A model generated the notes under the pieces. It was not told where the DNA came from. It saw only the letters and a list, made by a program, of their open reading frames with translations, and did no database searches. Of a stretch of 64,000 nucleotides of DNA, positions 53,198-61,431 are shown piece by piece. Where the stretch lies: the NCBI GenBank assembly GCA_026709625.1, contig JAPOSR010000052.1:27083-91082 (forward strand), written 5' to 3'. The position numbers and the translations under genes are program-made. Source of the stretch: Chloroflexota bacterium. Its GTDB lineage: Bacteria; Chloroflexota; Anaerolineae; Aggregatilineales; Phototrophicaceae. Position 1 is the first letter of the stretch; each line of letters starts with the position of its first letter.

Positions 53198-53884
53198 ATG
53201 ATCCCCTATAAAATCGTCGGCACAACCGCCTACCGGCCCTATGTGGCATTCTTTGTCACGGTCGGCAATGTCGCCGCGTTTGCGCTCATCGTCGCCTACG
53301 CATTGCTGGGCGGGCTGCCGCTGGAAGACGTGTATCGCAACTATGCGCTGGATGTCTGCGCGGTGTTTGGGCAGCCGCTGGCGGAGACCTTGCTGGACGG
53401 CGCGCGCAGCATTTTCTTGCACATGAGCTTTGTGCACCTGACATCCAACCTGATTATTTTCTATGTCTTTGGATCGCGCATTGAAGAACATCTGGGGCGG
53501 CTGCGCTTCCTGGCATTTTATCTGCTGGTCGGCTTTGGCGGGCACTTCGGTCAGTTGTTCTTTGGCGCGGGCGGCTGCCCAGAGCCACAGGTCATGATCG
53601 GCTCGAGTGGGGCGATCTCGGGCATCATCGGCGCGTTTTTGTTTTTGTTTCCCACCGCGCGCATCAAGTCCAAAATCGTCATCCTTTCCGTCTTCAAATA
53701 TGATGTGAGCGTGCCAGCCTGGGTGTATCTGATTTACTGGTTTTTTCTGCAATTCTTTTACCAGGTGGGCTCGGTCGCGCCGCGCATCAATGTGCACTGG
53801 GGGCATGTCGGCGGCTTCATCAGCGGGCTGGCGCTCATCTTCTTGCTGTCCCTCTTCATCGCGCCACCAAGCACGCGCCAATAA
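53198..53884 (+). CDS. rhomboid family intramembrane protease (first copy)
   Basis: A 228-residue membrane protein with six to seven hydrophobic segments. GSSGAISG carries the catalytic Ser (about 137), HWGHVGGFISG the His (about 207), and HLTSNLIIFYVFG the oxyanion Asn region. Both catalytic residues are present, so it should be active. I chose ATG 53198 so that the protein begins MIPYKIVG; a start 30 bases upstream is possible. Substrates are unknown. A second rhomboid gene follows after 62 bases. Confidence 0.88.
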   Translation: MIPYKIVGTTAYRPYVAFFVTVGNVAAFALIVAYALLGGLPLEDVYRNYALDVCAVFGQPLAETLLDGARSIFLHMSFVHLTSNLIIFYVFGSRIEEHLGRLRFLAFYLLVGFGGHFGQLFFGAGGCPEPQVMIGSSGAISGIIGAFLFLFPTARIKSKIVILSVFKYDVSVPAWVYLIYWFFLQFFYQVGSVAPRINVHWGHVGGFISGLALIFLLSLFIAPPSTRQ

Positions 53885-53886
53885 AC

Positions 53887-53916
53887 TTGCGCGAAACCGC
53901 CCGACTCTGCTATCGT
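53887..53916 (+). promoter_or_regulatory. promoter of the second rhomboid
   Basis: TTGCGC (53887-53892), 18-base spacer and TATCGT (53911-53916) inside TCTGCTATCGT. Start near 53923, 24 bases before the ATG. Confidence 0.45.
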
Positions 53917-53946
53917 ATAGGCATACAGAATGCTGAGGCTCGTGCC

Positions 53947-54660
53947 ATGTTTCCTCTAACAGTCCTAGTCCGCGACAAGACAATCCCCAAAGCGACATTG
54001 GCGCTGATCGCCATCAACCTGCTGGTGTTTTTGTGGGAGCTGTCTGTGGACGCCCGCGGCGATGGCTTCTTGTTGGAAGCGCTGCGCAACTATGGGCTGG
54101 AAGTGTGCAAGATTGGCGAGCAATCGCTGCTGACGACAACTTTAGACAGCTTCCGCAGCTTGTTCCTGCACAGCAGCATCGCCCATGTGCTGGGAAATAT
54201 GTGGTTCCTCTATCTGTTTGGAGGCGTGGTCGAACGCTATCTGGGCAGCCTGAAATTTGCCCTGGCCTTTCTTGGATTTGGCCTGGTGGCGACGTTGGCG
54301 CACATCGCGCTGGGCAATACGGCATGCAACGTTTCTGATACGGGGCTGGTCATCGGCGCGAGCGGCGCGGTGGCGGGCGTGATGGGCGGCTTCCTGGTCA
54401 TCAAACCCGGCGCCAAGGTAAAGACCATGCTGGGTTTCTTCCGCCCCTTTGTTTGGTCGGTCAACCTGCCGGCTTATTTCTTCTTGGGCTATTGGCTGTT
54501 GATGGATATCTTGCAGCAGATTGGCTGGATCGGCGTCGAAAGCGATGTCGCGCACTGGGCGCATATTGGCGGCTTTTTGTCGGGACTGACGCTCGTCTTC
54601 CTGGCGGGATTTGTCAAGCCGCTGCCCAAGCCCGATCCGCTGGAGCACCTGGCGGAATAG
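53947..54660 (+). CDS. rhomboid family intramembrane protease (second copy)
   Basis: A 237-residue paralogue of the preceding protein. IGASGAVAGVMGG carries the Ser, HWAHIGGFLSG the His, and HVLGNMWFLYLFGG the Asn/oxyanion motif. MFPLTVLVRDKTIPKAT at the N-terminus is a common rhomboid start. Catalytic residues are intact. It has its own promoter box, so the pair need not be co-transcribed. The two copies differ in most loop positions and are not a recent duplication. Confidence 0.9.
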   Translation: MFPLTVLVRDKTIPKATLALIAINLLVFLWELSVDARGDGFLLEALRNYGLEVCKIGEQSLLTTTLDSFRSLFLHSSIAHVLGNMWFLYLFGGVVERYLGSLKFALAFLGFGLVATLAHIALGNTACNVSDTGLVIGASGAVAGVMGGFLVIKPGAKVKTMLGFFRPFVWSVNLPAYFFLGYWLLMDILQQIGWIGVESDVAHWAHIGGFLSGLTLVFLAGFVKPLPKPDPLEHLAE

Positions 54661-54665
54661 ACGCC

Positions 54666-55397
54666 CTAGAGCGATGGCACATAAAAGATAATCAGGTTGG
54701 CGACGATCTGGCACATCCAAGCCGCAGCCAGCCCATTGCGCGCGCGCACATAAACATACAGCCAGTTCATCATCAAGAGCAGCACGATAATCACCGCCGA
54801 TACCGCCGGCAACAGCGTCGCGGCTTCCCACATTACCGGGAAAAAGAGCACGATATTCCACAGCGTGGCCAGCAGACCGACGATCCAGAATGCCAACTGC
54901 CCCTGCAGCAAGCCACGAAAGAAGAGCGTCTCGGCCAGGGGCATCACAAAGACCAGGAAAGCCAGCAGGCTGCCCGGCGACATATCAGGAAACAAGCGGT
55001 CGGCAGTCGGCGCAAGCACTTGGTCGCTGAGGAAGACCAAAAAAGGGATGCCCAGCAAGACACCAAAAAGAATGCCCCAGCCAATATCGTCAGGATTTTC
55101 TTGGTTGATGCGCTCCATATTGCCCAGCAGCCAGCTTAAGACGCTCACGCCAGCCAGCGCTCCCCAAGCCAGAGCATAACGAAATTCGACGCTTTCTGGC
55201 AGCAAGGGCGTCAGACCGATGCTCAGACCAGCGGCGATGATGAAACCAAAGAAGGGGTCGGTCGCGCCTCGCTGCTGAATGCGCGCGGCGGTCATGGTTC
55301 GGGGCGGCGGCTGGCTGTCTGGCGGAGTTTCGCCTGTCTCCGCATCGTCTTCGCCACGCATGTGTTGAAGCGGGTCGAAGGGCGCTTCGGGCATCAT
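54666..55397 (-). CDS. CPBP-family-like membrane protein with altered motif
   Basis: A 243-residue protein with a 45-residue soluble, proline-rich N-terminus and about seven membrane segments. PLAETLFFRGLLQG resembles the first CPBP (Abi/CAAX protease-like) motif, normally EExxxR, but the second Glu is Thr. The second and third motifs are reduced to a final ANLIIFY. It may therefore be a non-catalytic or divergent member. Its ATG overlaps the threonine aldolase stop by ATGA, so the two are translated together. Confidence 0.6.
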   Translation of the reverse strand: MMPEAPFDPLQHMRGEDDAETGETPPDSQPPPRTMTAARIQQRGATDPFFGFIIAAGLSIGLTPLLPESVEFRYALAWGALAGVSVLSWLLGNMERINQENPDDIGWGILFGVLLGIPFLVFLSDQVLAPTADRLFPDMSPGSLLAFLVFVMPLAETLFFRGLLQGQLAFWIVGLLATLWNIVLFFPVMWEAATLLPAVSAVIIVLLLMMNWLYVYVRARNGLAAAWMCQIVANLIIFYVPSL

Positions 55398-56434
55398 GAC
55401 AGCAGCGCGCCCACTGCCTTTACGACCTTGTCAATTGCCGCCCGGTCAATCCAATAATGGGTGCGCAAGCGGAATTGGCTCTCTTCGCCGCCATAAGCCG
55501 CGACCAAAATCTGGTGGTCTTCGCGCAGCGCCTGCGAGAGGTCTTGCGAATTGACGCCAGCCTGACCATGCAGCGAAACAGTTACGAAATTGGTGTTTTG
55601 GCTCATGATCGTCACGCCAGAGATCTCGCTCAAGCCTTCCGCCAGCAGCTGGGCATTGGCGTGGTCATCGCGCAGACGCAGGCGCATCTCGTGCAAGGCG
55701 ATTAAGCCAGCCGCAGCCAGAACGCCCGCCTGGCGCATACTGCCGCCCAAGACCTTGCGCGCGCGCCGCGCTCGTTGGATAAAAGCGGCATCGCCAACCA
55801 GCACCGATCCGACTGGCGCGCACAGCCCTTTCGACAAGCAGAAGGTCAGTGAGTCTGCGCCTTCTGCCAACGTTTTCGGCTCGACGCCAAAGGCCGCGGC
55901 CGCGTTGAAGATGCGCGCGCCATCAATATGAAAGCGCAGACGATTGCGCCGCGCGAAGTCGGCCACCTGCGCCGTGTATTCAGCGGAAAGCGGGACGCCA
56001 CCCGCGGCATTGTGCGTATTTTCGATGGCCACCAGACGCGTTTTGGGCATGTGCTCATCGTCAGGGTTGATGGCGGCTTGCAGCTCGTCCAAGCGCATGC
56101 TGCCATCGGCTTGCACAGAGACTGTCTGCGGGAGGATGCCGCCCAACTGCGCCATGCCGCCTTGCTCATAGCGGAATATGTGCGAAGTATCGCCGATGAG
56201 GATGGATTCGCCGCGCCCGCAATGCGCCAGCAGCGCGCAGAGATTGCCCTGTGTGCCGCTGCTTACGAAAACAGCCGCCTCCTTGCCCAGCAGCGCCGCG
56301 GCATCCGCCTCCAGCTGGTTGACTGTCGGGTCATCATGATAGACATCATCGCCGACAGCCGCCTTTGCCATCGCCGCGCGCATGGCGGGGGTGGGGTGCG
56401 AAACTGTGTCGCTGCGCAGGTCAATCGTATCCAT
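55394..56434 (-). CDS. low-specificity threonine aldolase
   Basis: A 346-residue PLP enzyme that splits threonine or allo-threonine into glycine and acetaldehyde. IDLRSDTVSHPTPAMRAAM is the standard start, SSGTQGNLCALLAH binds the cofactor, HIDGARIFNAAAAF carries the ring-stacking and Asp positions, and LSKGLCAPVGS carries the PLP lysine (near 200). The 132-base gap upstream (56435-56566) holds no gene. The CPBP-like gene follows with a four-base overlap. Confidence 0.9.
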   Translation of the reverse strand: MDTIDLRSDTVSHPTPAMRAAMAKAAVGDDVYHDDPTVNQLEADAAALLGKEAAVFVSSGTQGNLCALLAHCGRGESILIGDTSHIFRYEQGGMAQLGGILPQTVSVQADGSMRLDELQAAINPDDEHMPKTRLVAIENTHNAAGGVPLSAEYTAQVADFARRNRLRFHIDGARIFNAAAAFGVEPKTLAEGADSLTFCLSKGLCAPVGSVLVGDAAFIQRARRARKVLGGSMRQAGVLAAAGLIALHEMRLRLRDDHANAQLLAEGLSEISGVTIMSQNTNFVTVSLHGQAGVNSQDLSQALREDHQILVAAYGGEESQFRLRTHYWIDRAAIDKVVKAVGALLS

Positions 56435-56566
56435 GCTCGCGGCTCAAACAAAGGGCTAGGCGAATCCATAGAAACAGTAGAGCGAAATCAGCGATTTTGC
56501 AATGGCGCGAGCGCGGCATTCGTCGAGCTCAAGCAAGCGGCATTCTGGCGTGTTTGGGCGGCGGGC

Positions 56567-58273
56567 TCAGCGAGGCAAGATGTACCCTAGCTCGACCAGC
56601 TTGTCGACGACCAAACGGGCGTTGCTGGCGGCGGTGGCGCCTTCGGCAGTCAGCGTGAATTCGGGATTAAGCGGCGGCTCGTAGGGGTCGTCGATGCCCG
56701 TGAAACCAGTTATCTCGCCGCGCCGGGCTTTGGCGTACAAACCCTTGACATCGTGCGCTTCAACATAAGCCAGCGGCGTGGCCATGTGAATCTCCATGAA
56801 GCCGGCTCCGACCAGATTGCGCACATCCTGGCGCGCCGCGCGGTAAGGGCTGATGGCTGCGCAGATGACCAGTCCGCCATGGCGCACGATCTCGCTCGCC
56901 ACATAGCCGATGCGCCGAATGTTGGTATCGCGGTCGGCTTTGCTGAAGCCCAGCCCCTTCGATAGATGCGTGCGCACGACATCGCCATCCAGCAGGGTGA
57001 CATTGCGCCCGGCTTCCAGCAGCAAGTTGAGGATGCGCTCGGCTGTGGTGGATTTGCCCGAACCACTCAAGCCAGTGAACCACAGGCAGACGCCTCGGTG
57101 ATGCCGCGGCGGATAACTCTGCGCCAAGATCTCAGCGACTTCCGGGCGTGAAAACCAGGCTGGCAGGGGAAGTCCCGCCTCCAGGTAGTCTTCGCGCACC
57201 TGCGTGCCCGAGATCTTGCGCGTGCGAGCGCCAGAGGGCAGCTTGGCGCTCTCTTCATAGCGATCTTCGTCTTCCATGTAGACCATTTCGGTGAAGGGCA
57301 CGGCTTGCACGCCGATTTCGTCCACATGTCGCAGGACCAGCTCCTGGGCATCGTAAGGTCCGTAAAACGGCTGGCCGCTGGAGTCGCTGCCTGGACCAGC
57401 GTGGTCGCGCCCGACAATGAAGTGATTCGCCCCATAATTTCGGCGGATGATGGCATGCCAGACAGCTTCGCGCGGTCCGCCCATGCGCATCGCCAGCGGC
57501 AGCAGCGACAGCAAGCTGCGGTCGGCTTTGTAGTAGTTGTCTATGAGCGTTTTATAAACCCGCACGCGCGTGTAATGGTCGACATCGCCGGGCTGGGTCA
57601 TCCCCACGACCGGGTGCAGCAGCAGCACGCCATCGACGGCAGCGGCGGCGCGCTTGGTCAAGGCTTCGTGCACGCGGTGCAGCGGGTTGCGCGTCTGGAA
57701 TGCCACGACATTGGAGCGGCCATAGCTTTCCAGCTCGGCGCGGGTCTGGACGGGGCTGCGGCGCAGCTCGGCGAAATCCAAATGCGGCGGCAGCTGCAAG
57801 ACTTCCAGTCGTCCGCTGATCTGGCAGGGTCCCCAGCGGTGCATCTCGGCGATGATGGGGTGACGCGCGTCAAACTTGCCAAAGACGGCTGCGGCTGTCG
57901 TCTCTAGATCCCAGCCATAGATCTCTTCGATATGTTGGATAGCCAGCAGGTTGTTGCGGCTGTCGCGCAGGGCGACCTGCCTGCCCGGCTGCAGCTCGGG
58001 ATTCGGCTCGACCGGCAACGTGATGGGCATGGGGAAAAGCGTGCCGTCAGCCAGACGCATGGTATCCAGCACGGCGCGAAAATCAGCTTCGTTCATGAAG
58101 CCGTGCAAGGGCGAGAACGCGCCAACAGCCAGCAATTCCAGGTCACAGGCGATGCGCGGGCTCACCTGGAGCGAAGGCAGCGTGTTGGCATAGGCGGTCC
58201 TTTGCAGCAGCTGCTCGCGCGGGACAAGCAAATCGACAAGCTCGCCACCATAGGGCGAGATTAATGCAGGCAT
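56567..58273 (-). CDS. bifunctional sulfate adenylyltransferase/APS kinase
   Basis: A 568-residue fusion for sulfate activation. The N-terminal ATP sulfurylase (about 1-380) has QTRNPLHRVHEA and GRDHAGPG, the ATP-binding His motifs, and makes APS from sulfate and ATP. The C-terminal APS kinase (about 390-568) has the P-loop FTGLSGSGKSTTAE and LDGDVVRTHLSKGLGFS, and makes PAPS. This order, sulfurylase then kinase, is seen in several bacteria. I chose ATG 58273: GGAG is 6 bases upstream, whereas it abuts the earlier ATG at 58279. No reductase genes are near. Confidence 0.95.
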   Translation of the reverse strand: MPALISPYGGELVDLLVPREQLLQRTAYANTLPSLQVSPRIACDLELLAVGAFSPLHGFMNEADFRAVLDTMRLADGTLFPMPITLPVEPNPELQPGRQVALRDSRNNLLAIQHIEEIYGWDLETTAAAVFGKFDARHPIIAEMHRWGPCQISGRLEVLQLPPHLDFAELRRSPVQTRAELESYGRSNVVAFQTRNPLHRVHEALTKRAAAAVDGVLLLHPVVGMTQPGDVDHYTRVRVYKTLIDNYYKADRSLLSLLPLAMRMGGPREAVWHAIIRRNYGANHFIVGRDHAGPGSDSSGQPFYGPYDAQELVLRHVDEIGVQAVPFTEMVYMEDEDRYEESAKLPSGARTRKISGTQVREDYLEAGLPLPAWFSRPEVAEILAQSYPPRHHRGVCLWFTGLSGSGKSTTAERILNLLLEAGRNVTLLDGDVVRTHLSKGLGFSKADRDTNIRRIGYVASEIVRHGGLVICAAISPYRAARQDVRNLVGAGFMEIHMATPLAYVEAHDVKGLYAKARRGEITGFTGIDDPYEPPLNPEFTLTAEGATAASNARLVVDKLVELGYILPR

Positions 58274-58307
58274 GGGCATCTCCGGTGCATCTGGGCGCGG
58301 CGGCGCG

Positions 58308-58318
58308 ATTGTAGCACA
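58308..58318 (-). promoter_or_regulatory. extended -10 box for the sat-cysC fusion gene
   Basis: TGTGCTACAAT on the minus strand matches the window motif; predicted start near 58301, 28 bases before the ATG. Confidence 0.55.
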
Positions 58319-58348
58319 GCGAGCGGGCGGAAGGCAGTGGACAGATTC

Positions 58349-59122
58349 TTAGTTCGCGCGGTCAATGCCAGACAGCTTGCGTCCGAAGTAGACCAGCACG
58401 ATGCTCAGCGCATATAAGGCCAGCAGCGGCGCCATCACCAAGAACATATTGACGGGGTCGATGGTCGGCGTGATCAAAGCGGCGGCGATCGAAGCGCCCA
58501 CCACAGCGATGCGCCATTGCCGCACCAGTGTGCCCGCGCTGACCAGCCCCAGCAGCGATATCACAAAGAAGATCAGCGGCGTCTGAAAAGCCGCGCCCAT
58601 CCAAAACAGCAGCGATGTGACAAAGCTGATATAGCCATCCGCCGTCCACTCGGGCTCAAATATCTCGCCTTGAAAATCATGCAGGAAACCGAGCGCCGGC
58701 GGCATCAAAATCCGCCAGGCAAAGAAGACGCCGATGATAAAGAGCGCAGTCGTCGCAGGCAGCGAGAGCAAGACATAGCGCCGCTCTTTCCGCGTCAAAC
58801 CAGGCAGGATGAACATCAGCAACTGGTAGGTCACCATGGGGATAGACAAGATGCCGCCCACCATCAACGCGACCTTGAAATAGATGAATATATTGCCGGT
58901 TGGGTCGAGGATGACCAATTCAGAATCGGCTACGATGTCACGATACGGCTGCAAGAGCAACCGAAGGATGGTCTCGCCCAAGAAGACGCCGACGGCTGTG
59001 CCGACCACCAGCGAAAACGCCGCCCGCGTCAGCCGATGGCGCAGCTCGTCCAGATGCTCAAAGAACCCCATGCGCAGCTCATGGCCCTCTTCGACCTCTG
59101 GCAATTCGGACACGTCGGTCAT
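58349..59122 (-). CDS. tatC: Sec-independent translocase subunit TatC
   Basis: A 257-residue inner-membrane protein with six membrane segments; it binds the twin-arginine signal. FFEHLDELRHRLTRAAF is the conserved N-terminal motif (with the Glu and Leu/Arg needed for signal binding), and SIPMVTYQLLMFILPGLTRKERR lies in the second and third loops. It overlaps tatA by four bases, and both follow nusB. It completes a minimal TatA-TatC system. Confidence 0.95.
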   Translation of the reverse strand: MTDVSELPEVEEGHELRMGFFEHLDELRHRLTRAAFSLVVGTAVGVFLGETILRLLLQPYRDIVADSELVILDPTGNIFIYFKVALMVGGILSIPMVTYQLLMFILPGLTRKERRYVLLSLPATTALFIIGVFFAWRILMPPALGFLHDFQGEIFEPEWTADGYISFVTSLLFWMGAAFQTPLIFFVISLLGLVSAGTLVRQWRIAVVGASIAAALITPTIDPVNMFLVMAPLLALYALSIVLVYFGRKLSGIDRAN

Positions 59123-59667
59123 GCTCGGTCCTGTTCGCCGCCGCTGGACCAGCTGCCCAGATCGGGCGCGCTGCCATTGGAGCTGCTAGCGCCATTCGTC
59201 TCGCCACTCCAGCTGCCCATTTTGACAGGTTCGAGCGCGGCTGGCTGGCTGGCTTTGGCTGGGACCGCGGGTTTGGCGGCCGCTTTGGCGGTTGTTTTCC
59301 AGGGCGCGAGCGTTGTCTTGGCCGGCTGCTGGTTGAGCGTGTCACTAACTTCCTGCACGGTGTCGATATCTTTTTTGACTTCGTCAAGCGTGTCTTGCAC
59401 AGGCTGGGTCAGCGGCTTGGCGGCAGCGGCAATAGCGCGATTCATATTTTGGCGGGTCGGCGGCTCTTTCGGCAATTTGATATCGAGACCCGCGTCGTCA
59501 AATTCTTTCTGCACGACATCGACTGTTTCCGCCCAGATCTTGCGGAACCTGGCTACATGCTGGCCCAGCACATACGACCAGTGGATCATGCGTTTGGGGC
59601 CGGCGAAGACCAGCATAATCAATAAAATCGCCATCAATTCCCACGCGCCGATGCCGAAGATATTCAC
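59119..59667 (-). CDS. TatA/TatB-type translocase subunit
   Basis: A 182-residue protein. One N-terminal membrane helix (about 5-22) with FGIGAWELMAILLIMLVFAG ends in GPKRM, the hinge before the amphipathic helix LGQHVARFRKIWAETVD. The tail (about 60-182) is long and rich in Pro, Ala and Lys, as in TatB. The Glu at position 10 fits either TatA or TatB; only one such gene is seen here. It overlaps nusB and tatC by four bases each. Confidence 0.9.
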   Translation of the reverse strand: MNIFGIGAWELMAILLIMLVFAGPKRMIHWSYVLGQHVARFRKIWAETVDVVQKEFDDAGLDIKLPKEPPTRQNMNRAIAAAAKPLTQPVQDTLDEVKKDIDTVQEVSDTLNQQPAKTTLAPWKTTAKAAAKPAVPAKASQPAALEPVKMGSWSGETNGASSSNGSAPDLGSWSSGGEQDRA

Positions 59668-60203
59668 GCGCCCTGCCCCTCTGGCTCTCCTTGCGCGGTG
59701 TCTGTCATCAGCGCGCCCAACACGCCATGCACAAAGCTGTGCGCATGCTCCGCGCCAAACCGCCGCGCCAGCTGCACGGCTTCGTTGACGATCACGGGCA
59801 CGGGCGTATGTCGCTGCTGCATGAGATGTTCATAAAAAGCCATGCGCAGGATATTTCTGTCGATGACCGCCACTTGGTCGATCGGGAACTCTGGCGCATA
59901 GTCTTGCAGCATCGCGTCGATGATCAGCTTGTTTTCTAACACGCCTTGCACCAGCCGGCGGATGACCGGACGGACTTGTCGGGATTCAGCGCTTGCGTGG
60001 AAGTGCGCGTCCATCACAGTCGCGAAAGAGTGGTCGGTGCTGTCCAATTCATACAGAATCTGCAGGCTGGCGCGCCGCGCGATCGACCGGTCGGTGCGGC
60101 TGACCTCTGGCTCGACCAACTCCGAGGTGACGGCGATATCATCTTCTTCCGGCTGCAAGTGCAGCAAAGGGAGGGGAAGCTCTACTAGAATGCTGTCGCT
60201 CAC
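59664..60203 (-). CDS. nusB: transcription antitermination factor NusB
   Basis: A 179-residue RNA-binding protein acting in rRNA antitermination with NusE. After a 35-residue acidic N-terminal extension, the helical core begins RRASLQILYELDST. VIDRNILRMAFYEHL and VIVNEAVQLARRFGAEHAHSFVHGVLG are the signature C-terminal helices. It is the first gene of a nusB-tatA-tatC unit, which is an unusual combination. The start MSDSILVELP lies 36 bases after a promoter box. Confidence 0.94.
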   Translation of the reverse strand: MSDSILVELPLPLLHLQPEEDDIAVTSELVEPEVSRTDRSIARRASLQILYELDSTDHSFATVMDAHFHASAESRQVRPVIRRLVQGVLENKLIIDAMLQDYAPEFPIDQVAVIDRNILRMAFYEHLMQQRHTPVPVIVNEAVQLARRFGAEHAHSFVHGVLGALMTDTAQGEPEGQGA

Positions 60204-60238
60204 GCCGCCTCGCCACCGCTTGCCGCCAAGTTGTCATC

Positions 60239-60249
60239 AGTATAGCGTA
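60239..60249 (-). promoter_or_regulatory. -10 box of the nusB-tat operon
   Basis: TACGCTATACT on the minus strand, related to the window motif; start near 60232, 29 bases before the ATG. Confidence 0.5.
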
Positions 60250-60448
60250 AAGTGCGCATCTTATCCATAGCGGTAGCTGACTGAACAAAGACAAGCGCAG
60301 CAAAGGATTCGCCACAGAAACACAGAGGGATCACGCAGAGGCGAGGCGGCGACACCCCGCAAGCGAATGCGTTGGCGGACAACTCAATCTCGCAGGTTGC
60401 GCTTCCAGTCGATTCTGTAAGGGGCGAGCGGGTTACAGCGGGTCACCA
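60250..60448. other. non-coding stretch with a degenerate dispersed motif
   Basis: The gap between nusB and the ABC gene (60204-60515) is 312 bases. Apart from the two promoters it has no coding frame with family features. CACAGAAACACAGAGGGATC at 60311-60330, continued by ACGCAGAGGCG, belongs to a CTCTGCG/CTCTGTG-type stretch; similar short stretches lie at 17944-17972 and 32744-32763. Confidence 0.4.
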
Positions 60449-60477
60449 TTCACGCGCTGGCAGATGGCGTCTACAAT
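60449..60477 (+). promoter_or_regulatory. promoter of the ABC exporter operon
   Basis: TTCACG (60449-60454), 17-base spacer and TACAAT (60472-60477). Start near 60484, 32 bases before the GTG start. Confidence 0.5.
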
Positions 60478-60515
60478 GCGGCCGCAGACAGCCCAGATTT
60501 TATGAGGTCATTTTG

Positions 60516-61418
60516 GTGTCGACGCGGCTGAATTCAGCAGAGCAAAAGGCGCTGGTCGTCGAAAATATCAGCAAGTTCTTCCACCTGCCCCAGCCGCCTC
60601 TCTGGCAGCGGATGCTGGGCGCGCGGGTGGAGCTGCCGGCGCCGGGCGAGCTGCCGGCCGTCAGCGAAGGTGAAAAAGCGCCAGTCGCCGCTGTCGATCA
60701 TGTGTCATTTACGATTGAACGTGGGGAGATCTTCGGCGTGCTGGGTCCCAACGGCTCGGGCAAGTCAACCTTGATCCGCCTGATCTCCACACTGCTGACC
60801 GCTGACCGTGGCCGCGCGCAGATCTTTGGCATCGACATCCGCGATGACGAAATGGCTGCCAAGCAATTAATCAGCCGCGTGTCGGTGGATGCGGCTTTTT
60901 TCAAAAAACTCAGCCCGATGGAGAACCTGCTATATGGCGCGCGGCTCTATGGCGTGCCGGGCGCGGAAGCCAAGGTTAAAGCCTATGAAATTCTGGAGCG
61001 GCTGGGCTTAAAACGCGCGACCTACACTGAGCCAATGGAAGAAATGAGCCGCGGCATGCAGCAAAAGGTCGCTATCGCCCGCGCCTTTTTGACCTCGCCC
61101 ATTCTGCTGCTGCTCGATGAGCCGACTACCGGGCTGGATCCACGCTCCAAACGCGAGGTGCGCGCTTTCATCGAAGAGCTGCGAGATTCGCACGATGCCA
61201 CGATTTTGATCACCACGCACGATATGGAAGAAGCCGACCTGCTTTGCGACCGCGTCGCGGTGATTCACGAAGGGCGGCTGGTCGCCACCGATACGCCCGC
61301 CGCGCTCAAACGCAGCATCGCCAGCAACGGCGAGCAGCCCACATTGGAAGATGTCTTCATGCATCTAACTGGCGAAAAGCTGGTCGCTGATGACGCGATC
61401 ACAGCGCCGCCAGCCTGA
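60516..61418 (+). CDS. ABC-2 type exporter ATP-binding protein
   Basis: A 300-residue ATPase. Walker A is LGPNGSGKSTLIRL (about 79-92), the signature is MSRGMQQKVAIARAFL, and Walker B is LLLLDEPTTGLDPRSK, followed by the switch histidine in TTHDMEEADLLCD. The N-terminal 60 residues hold a Pro/Glu-rich insertion before the nucleotide-binding core. The start is GTG 60516: GAGGT lies 7 bases upstream, and no ATG fits. It pairs with the permease 13 bases downstream. Its substrate is unknown; drug, lipid or polysaccharide export are all possible. Confidence 0.92.
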   Translation: MSTRLNSAEQKALVVENISKFFHLPQPPLWQRMLGARVELPAPGELPAVSEGEKAPVAAVDHVSFTIERGEIFGVLGPNGSGKSTLIRLISTLLTADRGRAQIFGIDIRDDEMAAKQLISRVSVDAAFFKKLSPMENLLYGARLYGVPGAEAKVKAYEILERLGLKRATYTEPMEEMSRGMQQKVAIARAFLTSPILLLLDEPTTGLDPRSKREVRAFIEELRDSHDATILITTHDMEEADLLCDRVAVIHEGRLVATDTPAALKRSIASNGEQPTLEDVFMHLTGEKLVADDAITAPPA

Positions 61419-61431
61419 GGGAGTTCGCCCT

